A stretch of 64,000 nucleotides of DNA from Kitasatospora phosalacinea (lineage in GTDB: Bacteria; Actinomycetota; Actinomycetes; Streptomycetales; Streptomycetaceae). Below are positions 58,203-64,000 of this stretch, in pieces. The stretch lies in the NCBI RefSeq assembly GCF_000717185.1, contig NZ_JNYE01000052.1, positions 1 to 64,000 of the forward strand. The letters run 5' to 3'. Position 1 is the first letter of the stretch. Each line of letters starts with the position of its first letter. The notes under the pieces were generated by a model that was not told the DNA's origin, did no database searches, and was given only the letters and a program-made list of their open reading frames with translations. Made by a program: the position numbers and the translations under genes.

Positions 58203-60374
58203 TCAGGTAGCGAGCCGGTGCAGCAGGAGCAACGCCACGTCGTCCTGCCGGACTTCGCGCTCCGTCACGTTCAGCGTCAGCAGGTCGGCCAGCCGCTCCA
58301 GCGCCTCCGGCCGCTCCAGCCGACCGGCCCCGCCCGCCTCCGCCGTCCACAGCTCCAGCCCTCCCAGCATCCGCTGCACCGACTCGTCGTAGTCCTCGTC
58401 CCGGACCTCCACCAGCCCGTCCGTGTAGGCCAGCAGCGTCTCGCCCGGCTCCAGCCGCGCCTCGGCCGGCGGGTAGCGCACCCCCGGCAGCACGCCCAGC
58501 GGCGGGCCGCCCGGCAGCTCCAGCTCCGCCGCCCCCGCCGCCCCGATCCGCACCGGCGGCGGGTGCCCGGCCCGGGCCGCCCGCAGCACCCCGGTCGCCG
58601 GGTCCAGCACCACGTACAGGCAGGTGGCGAACAGCTCGGTCTCCATCCCGGCCAGCAGCCGGCTGGTCCGCTCCAGCGTGGTCGCCGGGTCGTGCCCGTC
58701 CGTCGCGTACGCCCACAGGCCCGAGCGCAGCTGGCCCATCACCGCGGTCGCCTCCGCGTTGTGGCCCTGCACGTCGCCGATCACCAGCCCGACCAGGCCG
58801 CCTGGCAGCCGCAGCAGGTCGTACCAGTCGCCGCCGATCTGCATCCCCTCGGTAGAGGGCAGGTAGCGCGCCGCCGAGGCGATCCCCGGCAGCACCGGCA
58901 GCGAGCGCGGCAGCATCGCCCGCTGCAGCTCGCTGGCCCGCTCGTGGTGCACGTCGTACAGCCGGGCCCGCTCCAGCGACTGCGCCAGGATGCCCGCGAA
59001 CGCCGAGTACATCGTGCGGTCCTCGCGGCTGAACGAGCGCTCGGTGGCGAAGGTGATCAGGCAGGAGCCGACCTGCCGGCCCGAGGCCACCAGCGGCAGC
59101 ACCGTCCAGGCGGCCGGCGCCTCCGGGCCGCGGCGCTCCTGGCCCGGCTCGCTGAACAGCGGCGTCGCCCGGGCCAGCACGTGCTCCATCACCCCGCCCG
59201 CCAGGTCGTGCAGCCGGTTCAGCTCGGCCCGGTGCGGGCCGCCGAACACCGCCGGGGAGACCGGCATCAGCCGACCCTCGTCCACCAGGTCCAGCACCAC
59301 GCCGGCCGCGCCCAGCGCCGGGCGCGCCACGTCGGTCAGCGCCGTGGTCACCTCGCGCACCGTCACCGCCCGGGACAGCGCCCGGGTCAGCGCCAGCAGC
59401 AGCGTGGAGCGCGCCCCCGCCGCCGCGGCCGCCACCGGACCGCCGCCCGCGGGGCCCGCCCGCCACTCCCGCCCGGTCAGCAGCCCCGCCGTCCGCACCG
59501 GCCGCTGGTGCACGTCCAGCATCACCTCGCCGGCCTCGTCCACCTGCCAGGGCGCACCGTCCGGCCGCACCACCCGGTACGAGATCCGGTACGGGCCGCC
59601 GGTCGCCAGCGCCTCCGCCAGCGAGGCCTGCACGTCCGGCAGGTCCTCCGGGTGCACCACGTCCGCCAGCTCCGGCGCCTGCCCGGTCGCCCCCGGCGGC
59701 GGCAGGCCCACCACCCGGTACGCCTGCGCGTCCCACAGCGTCTCGCCGGTCACCAAGTCCCGTTCGAACGCCCCGGCGCCCGCCGAACGCACCGCCAGCG
59801 AGATCAACTCACGGTCGGCGGAAGGCAGTTCCGTCCGCGGACCGTCCGAGGCCGGATCGGCCGCGTGCACGTGGTCCAGCAGGTGCGCGAGCCGGTGCGC
59901 GGCCACGTCGGCGAAGGTCTCCAGCAGCTCGACGTCCCGCCGCGGGACGGCCCCGCGGTGGGCCAGCGCCACCGCCAGCGAACCCACCGGGCTCCCGTCC
60001 ACCACCAGCGGCAGCACCGCCAGCGCGACCAGGCCGGTGCCCAGGCCCGCCGCCGTGTTCGGGTAGTCCGTGCTGGTCTGCTGCGGGCTCAGCAGCACCG
60101 GCTCCCGCCGCCGCAGTGCCAGCGCCGCGGGCAGGTCGCTCTCCGGGTCGACCAGCCCGTACTTGCGGTGCGCCCACTCGGGCAGCTCGTGCGAGGCGGT
60201 CAGCCGCAGCGTCCCGCCGTCCAGCAGGTACAGCGCCGAACCCTCGCCGGTGATCCAGGCCGGGCCCTCGGTCAGCAGCGCCGCCAGCAGCTCGGCCGCG
60301 CTCGACGCCCGCAGCAGCGCCCGCACGCACCGCAGTTCGGAACGGCTGGCCCGACGCGGAGAGCTCTGGTCCAT
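58203..60374 (-). CDS. GAF-PAS-GAF-PP2C (SpoIIE-like) phosphatase
   Basis: A 723-residue signalling phosphatase. Order: GAF domain (about 15-170), PAS domain (about 185-310, ending ...GREW), second GAF (about 325-475), PP2C/SpoIIE domain (about 495-720) with GGDWYDLLRLPGG, IGDVQGHNAEA and AYTDGLVEVRDEDYDE. The second Gly of the usual GDVxGHG is Asn. Such phosphatases act on anti-sigma antagonists in partner-switching. It lies 103 bases upstream of cvnA, same strand; co-regulation is inference. Confidence 0.93.
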   Translation of the reverse strand: MDQSSPRRASRSELRCVRALLRASSAAELLAALLTEGPAWITGEGSALYLLDGGTLRLTASHELPEWAHRKYGLVDPESDLPAALALRRREPVLLSPQQTSTDYPNTAAGLGTGLVALAVLPLVVDGSPVGSLAVALAHRGAVPRRDVELLETFADVAAHRLAHLLDHVHAADPASDGPRTELPSADRELISLAVRSAGAGAFERDLVTGETLWDAQAYRVVGLPPPGATGQAPELADVVHPEDLPDVQASLAEALATGGPYRISYRVVRPDGAPWQVDEAGEVMLDVHQRPVRTAGLLTGREWRAGPAGGGPVAAAAAGARSTLLLALTRALSRAVTVREVTTALTDVARPALGAAGVVLDLVDEGRLMPVSPAVFGGPHRAELNRLHDLAGGVMEHVLARATPLFSEPGQERRGPEAPAAWTVLPLVASGRQVGSCLITFATERSFSREDRTMYSAFAGILAQSLERARLYDVHHERASELQRAMLPRSLPVLPGIASAARYLPSTEGMQIGGDWYDLLRLPGGLVGLVIGDVQGHNAEATAVMGQLRSGLWAYATDGHDPATTLERTSRLLAGMETELFATCLYVVLDPATGVLRAARAGHPPPVRIGAAGAAELELPGGPPLGVLPGVRYPPAEARLEPGETLLAYTDGLVEVRDEDYDESVQRMLGGLELWTAEAGGAGRLERPEALERLADLLTLNVTEREVRQDDVALLLLHRLAT

Positions 60375-60568
60375 GCGAAGCGCCCGGCCCTTCCGGTCGA
60401 CGTGCCAGTGCTGACCATCTTATGGACGCACCGGGCAACCAGGCGCTTTCACGACACGTGGTGAATTCCGCGGCATTTCCGACATCTTGCCAGTGGCGGC
60501 GAGGGCGGTGACGGGAGTGGGGACGGTGACGGTGACGGGGTGAGGTGGTGGGGCGGGGCCGGGGGCCG

Positions 60569-60793
60569 CTACTGGCCGTCGACCTCGCCGTAGCCACGCT
60601 GCGGGCGCGCCGCGACCGGCCGCAGCGAGCGCAGCCCGCGCGCCACCGCGACGCCGCGCAGCAGCGCCGCGCCCCAGCCCTCGCCCCGCGGGTCGGCGGT
60701 CGGGTGCGGGGAGCCGGGCGCTCCGTCCGGTGCCGTCCGGGGAGCCGGGATCAGCCCCGTGCCAGGCTCGATGTGCTGAGTCGCCTGCGGCAT
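60569..60793 (-). CDS. Small hypothetical protein with strong ribosome binding site
   Basis: A 74-residue ORF beginning MPQATQHIEPGTGLIPAPR; GGAGG lies ten bases upstream of the ATG. Composition is Pro/Gly/Arg-rich in the middle with an RGVAVARGLRSLRPVAARP segment. No recognised family, no signal peptide. The good ribosome site and lack of any competing frame argue that it is translated; otherwise unsupported. The 60375-60568 gap to the phosphatase holds its likely promoter. Confidence 0.5.
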   Translation of the reverse strand: MPQATQHIEPGTGLIPAPRTAPDGAPGSPHPTADPRGEGWGAALLRGVAVARGLRSLRPVAARPQRGYGEVDGQ

Positions 60794-61013
60794 GTCCCTG
60801 ATCCTCCGTGCTTGTCGGCCACACCCGTGGAAGGTCTCCACGCGGTATGACTTCCCGACCGAAGGACAGTGTTACGCACCAGTGGTGTCGGAATGATGGG
60901 GGAGAGGTTGCGAAACGGTGTGGAAGGCGCGCGACCAGCGCGTCCGCCCCGCAGGTCGCGCCCCCGCGCCTCCGGCGACTCCGCGGCCGCTGGAGCTGCT
61001 GGAGCCGCCGCGG

Positions 61014-61208
61014 TCAGGCCCCCGGCTGCTGCTCGGCCGCGGTCTGCGCGAAGTCCTCGTCCAGCACCAGGTCCGGCGCGGAGACGGCGTCCTTGAGCGG
61101 GCCGAGCCCGTCGCGGTGCTCCGGTGCGGCGTGCGCACTGGGGGCGGTGAGGGAGGCGACCACGCCTACGGCGAGCGAGGCAAAGGCGAGCATGCTGCGC
61201 TTCTTCAT
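61014..61208 (-). CDS. Small exported protein of unknown function
   Basis: A 64-residue protein with a signal peptide (MKKRSMLAFASLAVGVVASLTAPSAHA-A) and a 36-residue acidic mature part (DGLGPLKDAVSAPDLVLDEDFAQTAAEQQ). No family recognised; similar tiny secreted proteins recur in streptomycetes. Shine-Dalgarno is weak. The 60794-61013 gap shows no other gene. Confidence 0.62.
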   Translation of the reverse strand: MKKRSMLAFASLAVGVVASLTAPSAHAAPEHRDGLGPLKDAVSAPDLVLDEDFAQTAAEQQPGA

Positions 61209-61239
61209 ACCGGGTAGAACGCGGCACCGCCCCGGGAGG

Positions 61240-61818
61240 TCACGGCCCTTCCGCCCCGGGCCAGTTGGCCAGCCCCTCGACCAGCACCCCGGTCAGCCGC
61301 TCCAGCGTGACGTCCGTCCCCTCGGCGAGCTGGAACGCCCCCGCCGTGGTCAACGAGGCGTACCCGTGGGCCGCCGCCCGCAGCGTCCGCACCGCGTGCA
61401 CCGCCTCCGCCCCCTCCAGGCCGTAGCCGCGCAGCACCGCGAACAGCACCCCCACCAGCCGCTCGGCGGCCGCGACCAGCTCCGGATCCGGGTCCGGCAC
61501 CTGCGGCAGCGCCGCGTACCGCCGCGGGTGCCGCAGGGCGTACGAGGCGTACGCGGCGAGCAGGGCGCGGACGGCCCCGTCCCGGGAGTGGCCGAGGACG
61601 GCGGCGGCCAGGTGGTCGGCCAGCTCCCCGGTGGTGCGGACGGCGACCAGGCGGCGCAGTTCGGGCAGGCCGCCCGCCACGTGCTTGTACAGCGAGGGGG
61701 TGGCGACCCCGGCCCGGGCGGCGACGGCGGACAGGGTGAGCGCCTCGGCGCCCCGGTCGTCGATCAGGTCGACGGCGTGGTCCACCACGGCGGCGGTGGA
61801 GAGTCCGGCGCGGGGCAT
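61240..61818 (-). CDS. TetR-family repressor
   Basis: A 192-residue TetR regulator: HTH (ALTLSAVAARAGVATPSLYKHVAGGLPELRRLVA, residues about 28-62) and a C-terminal ligand domain ending LRAAAHGYASLTTAGAFQL, the WHG-type pattern. Its ATG overlaps the hydrolase stop by one base, so it is the second gene of an operon whose promoter carries a perfect 9+3+9 palindrome, probably its operator. Confidence 0.93.
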   Translation of the reverse strand: MPRAGLSTAAVVDHAVDLIDDRGAEALTLSAVAARAGVATPSLYKHVAGGLPELRRLVAVRTTGELADHLAAAVLGHSRDGAVRALLAAYASYALRHPRRYAALPQVPDPDPELVAAAERLVGVLFAVLRGYGLEGAEAVHAVRTLRAAAHGYASLTTAGAFQLAEGTDVTLERLTGVLVEGLANWPGAEGP

Positions 61819-62684
61819 CAGCGGGAGACCTCGTCGTTCTCGTCGTTCTCGTTGTTCTCGTCGGCCAGTTCGGCCAGGAAGGGCAGCAGGGCGTCGGCGA
61901 CGGCCTGCGGGTGGCTGGCCATCGGGTAGTGGCCGGCGCCCCCGATCATCACCTTGCGGCCGCTCAGTGCGGCGGCCTGCCGGTCCGCGACCAGTTCCGG
62001 CTTCGGGAAGTCCGGGTCCGCGTCGCCCATCAGTACCAGCGCGGGCACGTCCACGCCCTCGCACCAGCCGACCGGCGCCGAGTCGCCCTTCAGGTAGCCG
62101 CGCAGGGCCGTCTTGCGGGCGGGCTCGCGGAGCATCCGCGCGAGGTCGGCCCGGTGGGCCTCGAAGTCGGCGGGCCGGGCGGTGGCCGGGTAGTAGAACT
62201 TCTGCATCGTGCCCCACAGGCCCGGGAAGGCGGTGATCAGCGGGGCGGCCAGGCCGAACAGCGCCTTCTGGAAGGCGTTCAGCGGCAGGTTCTCGATGAA
62301 GGCGTCGACCAGCACCACGCCGCCGGTCCGCTCGGGGGCGAGCGCCGCGGCGCGCAGCACGGTGGCGCCGGTGTACGAGCTGCCGACCAGGACGGCGCCG
62401 CGCAGGTCCAGGTGGGACAGCAGGGCCACCAGGTCGTCGGCGAGCGCGGCGGGGGTGTGGTCGGTGAAGCCGGTCGAGGACTCGCCCATGCCGCGCAGGT
62501 CCATGGTGACCACCCGGTGCCCGGCGGCGGACAGCAGCGGGACGAGGTGGCGGTAGACGGTGCGCCGGTCGAGCATGCCGGGCAGCAGGACGACCGGGGC
62601 GCCGGAGCCGGGGGCGTCGTCGTAGGCGATCCGGCCGCCGGTGACGTCGAGGTACCGGGTGGTGGTGCCGAGGGTGCTGTTCAT
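61818..62684 (-). CDS. Alpha/beta-fold hydrolase
   Basis: A 288-residue alpha/beta hydrolase. Nucleophile elbow VGSSYTG (Ser in GSSYT), oxyanion region LLPGMLDRR, acid DADPDFP and His in GGAGHYPMASHP. The C-terminus DENNENDENDE is a short acidic repeat encoded by GTTCTC tandem repeats. Ester, lactone or other substrate unknown; the linked TetR gene suggests induction by its substrate or product. Start ATG at 62684. Confidence 0.92.
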   Translation of the reverse strand: MNSTLGTTTRYLDVTGGRIAYDDAPGSGAPVVLLPGMLDRRTVYRHLVPLLSAAGHRVVTMDLRGMGESSTGFTDHTPAALADDLVALLSHLDLRGAVLVGSSYTGATVLRAAALAPERTGGVVLVDAFIENLPLNAFQKALFGLAAPLITAFPGLWGTMQKFYYPATARPADFEAHRADLARMLREPARKTALRGYLKGDSAPVGWCEGVDVPALVLMGDADPDFPKPELVADRQAAALSGRKVMIGGAGHYPMASHPQAVADALLPFLAELADENNENDENDEVSR

Positions 62685-62755
62685 CGCGGGCCTCCTGGGC
62701 GGGCGTCGTCCGGCGCCCCGGGCTCCCCTGCCCGGCTGCTGCCGATAGCCATAAA

Positions 62756-62776
62756 GCTAAGGCTAATAGCCTTAGC
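62756..62776 (-). promoter_or_regulatory. Perfect palindrome, probable TetR operator
   Basis: GCTAAGGCT (62756-62764) and AGCCTTAGC (62768-62776) are exact inverted repeats around AAT, 72 bases upstream of the hydrolase start. It is embedded in a strikingly AT-rich patch for this genome; an extra ATAGCC half-like block lies at 62745. Confidence 0.8.
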
Positions 62777-62860
62777 CGTCAAGCCACCGGGCAGCCGGGC
62801 GGTCGGGCAGCCGGGCGGTCGGGTCGCCAGGGCGTCGGGTCCACCCCGGAGGGCGGCCGC

Positions 62861-63151
62861 TCAGATCCCGTCCACCTTGAACGGGTCGTGCTCGGAGAGC
62901 AGCTTCTCCAGTCGGGCCTGGTCGACCCGGCTGGTGAGTGCACCCTCCTCCTGGCGGTCGCGGATCACCTTGGCCAGCGTGAACGCGGAGGTGATCTCGT
63001 AGAGCAGTCCGACGGCGAGGAAGGCGCGCATCCAGGCGCTGACCGGCAGGTAGGCGATCCCGAGGGCCAGGGCGACCGTGGCGAACGCGAAGGACGCGAC
63101 GGCCTGCAGGAAGTAGGCGGAGGTGGTGCGGTGCGGCACGGAGGCTGTCAT
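62861..63151 (-). CDS. YiaA/YiaB-family two-helix membrane protein
   Basis: A 96-residue membrane protein with two helices (AYFLQAVASFAFATVALALGIAYLP and MRAFLAVGLLYEITSAFTLAKVIRD), the YiaAB two-helix domain, and a charged C-terminal tail. Function unknown. The start MTASVPHRTT is chosen; a longer frame upstream crosses an inverted repeat. Single gene. Confidence 0.85.
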   Translation of the reverse strand: MTASVPHRTTSAYFLQAVASFAFATVALALGIAYLPVSAWMRAFLAVGLLYEITSAFTLAKVIRDRQEEGALTSRVDQARLEKLLSEHDPFKVDGI

Positions 63152-63185
63152 GGGCCCAGGGTCCCGCCGGGGCGCGGGCGGGTCG

Positions 63186-63201
63186 TGAGTACGGATACTC
63201 A
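63186..63201 (-). promoter_or_regulatory. Inverted repeat upstream of the YiaA/YiaB gene
   Basis: TGAGTA (63186-63191) and TACTCA (63196-63201) surround CGGA, 35 bases upstream of the gene start. Its symmetry suits a response-regulator or repressor site. Confidence 0.45.
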
Positions 63202-63390
63202 ATCGCTCCGTCACGTTCCGTCATGGCCGGATTCGGGTGGTCTGGTGAATCGTCACAAATCGCCCATAGGGCGTCAGGAAAGTTTCACTGCACCTCGGAA
63301 GGCGCTTGGAATCATGGGGTCCATAGGATTAACGTTTGATAACGCAGCGCGGTCGGCAACGCCGTAACCATGCGGCACCGTGCGCCACGC

Positions 63391-63531
63391 CTAATCCACC
63401 GGGCCCGCCCCCGCGGCAGGTCCAGGAGCCGGGGAACCACGTTCCACCGGGGTGAATCGGGACGGCCCTGGGCCCGACCGTAGGAGACCTTCCACCTCCG
63501 AACCCGTCAGCTAACCCGGTCGGCGGCAGGG
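63391..63531 (+). promoter_or_regulatory. ydaO/yuaA-type c-di-AMP riboswitch
   Basis: The leader of the next gene holds the diagnostic blocks of the ydaO class in order: AGGAGCCGGGGAACCACG, ACCGGGGTGAATCGG, GTAGGAGACCTTCC and CCGAACCCGTCAGCTAACC, then GGTCGGCGGCAGG. In actinobacteria this riboswitch switches off cell-wall hydrolase and Rpf-like genes when c-di-AMP is high. No separate terminator is obvious, so control may act on translation or via the final stem. Confidence 0.92.
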
Positions 63532-63550
63532 AAGGAAGGAGCACGCCCCC

Positions 63551-64000
63551 GTGGCGTCGACCTACACCGAGAGCACCGCCGGCACCCAGCTGCTCGACCA
63601 CCCGGTCGAGGCCGAGTCCTTCCGGCACCGGCTGCCCCGCCAGGCCCGCACCGGCGCCCCCCTGCTGGGCGTCACCGCGATGACCGCCGCGCTCGGCGCC
63701 ACCGGACTCGCCACCGCCCCCGCCCAGGCCGCCGTACCGGCCCCGGCACCCGTCACCGCCACCGACGGGGCCTCCGACGGACTGCTCGCCGCAGACCCCG
63801 GACTCGCCCTCGCCGCCCGCATCCTGCAGCAGGCCGACGGGCAGCGCACCACCACCGAGGAATCCGCCCGGCTCGCCGCCGCCCAGGAGGCCGAGGCCAA
63901 GCACGCCGACCGCCAGGCCGGGACCGTGGCCGCGAACGCCGCGGCCGTCGCGAACGCCGAGAGTGCCGCGGTCGACGGGACCGCCGCGGTCGACGGGACC
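63551..64000 (+). CDS. Exported protein under c-di-AMP riboswitch, N-terminal part only
   Basis: An open frame from GTG at 63551 (AAGGAAGGAG upstream) to the window end without a stop: 150 codons. Residues 1-35 are polar, 36-62 a signal-like hydrophobic run (LLGVTAMTAALGATGLATAPAQAA), then an Ala/Pro stretch and a probable coiled segment (ARLAAAQEAEAKHADRQAG) ending in AAVDGT repeats. The catalytic domain lies beyond the window. By context (c-di-AMP riboswitch) a peptidoglycan hydrolase of M23, NlpC/P60 or transglycosylase type is likely. Confidence 0.8.
   Translation, partial: MASTYTESTAGTQLLDHPVEAESFRHRLPRQARTGAPLLGVTAMTAALGATGLATAPAQAAVPAPAPVTATDGASDGLLAADPGLALAARILQQADGQRTTTEESARLAAAQEAEAKHADRQAGTVAANAAAVANAESAAVDGTAAVDGT

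Overview
The window is chromosomal DNA of a very GC-rich filamentous actinobacterium, most likely Streptomycetaceae (Streptomyces or Kitasatospora). The signs are third-codon GC bias, GTG/TTG starts, a conservon signalling operon (CvnABCD plus CYP157/CYP154), a chitinase promoter with TGGTCCAGACC repeats, LCP cell-wall ligases, a SigE-family sigma factor and an actinobacterial c-di-AMP (ydaO-type) riboswitch. I see no phage, insertion sequence, CRISPR array or biosynthetic gene cluster. It reads as core or near-core chromosome with modest intergenic decay.

Layout. 0-8 kb: minimal metalloprotease, a FluC/CrcB fluoride-channel pair, a lipoprotein, a DEAD-box RNA helicase with a repetitive RGG-like tail, a bacterial-type poly(ADP-ribose) glycohydrolase, a LtrA-family membrane protein and a tyrosine phosphatase. 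8-15 kb: two SDR oxidoreductases, a transglutaminase-like protein, an AlkZ-like winged-helix protein, a nucleotidyltransferase, tRNA-Lys(UUU) with a strong terminator and a PIN-toxin relic behind it, and a WYL regulator whose 3' end overlaps an SDR. 15-19 kb: an ECF19 (SigK-like) sigma factor and RskA-like anti-sigma factor, divergent from a membrane molybdopterin oxidoreductase and a fasciclin lipoprotein. Both arms carry the same promoter motif with the same spacing. 19-27 kb: a TPR-protein relic, a MurG paralogue, an amino-acid antiporter with arginine deiminase, an LCP ligase and a TrmB/LuxR-type regulator.

27-35 kb: a beta-glucoside uptake locus (ROK repressor, solute-binding lipoprotein, two permeases, GH1 beta-glucosidase; no ATPase), then a convergent GH18 chitinase with DasR-type repeats and a ricin-fold protein. 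35-41 kb: a phosphotransferase-fold protein, a SigE-family sigma factor translationally coupled to a second LCP protein, an ABC exporter with a palindrome upstream, and a GNAT acetyltransferase. 41-48 kb: a GH65 disaccharide phosphorylase coupled to a beta-phosphoglucomutase-like HAD, a lipoprotein, an S53 peptidase, and two copies of an interspersed element with inverted ends. 48-53 kb: AhpD-like protein divergent from a MocR regulator, XRE-cupin/DUF6126 pair with a three-half-site operator, pyruvate oxidase and a small exported protein.

53-60 kb: a complete conservon reading leftwards (CvnA kinase-like, CvnB roadblock, CvnC DUF742, CvnD GTPase, CYP157 with EVLW replacing ExxR, CYP154) preceded by a GAF-PAS-GAF-PP2C phosphatase. 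60-64 kb: small ORFs, an alpha/beta hydrolase-TetR operon behind a perfect 9+3+9 palindrome, a YiaA/YiaB-like membrane protein, and a c-di-AMP riboswitch leading into an exported protein cut by the window end.

Much of the content concerns envelope biology (two LCP ligases, a MurG paralogue, two sigma-factor systems, riboswitch-controlled exported protein) and sugar-polymer use (chitinase, GH1 locus, GH65 phosphorylase). All functional assignments are by family recognition from translated sequence; no database search was run.
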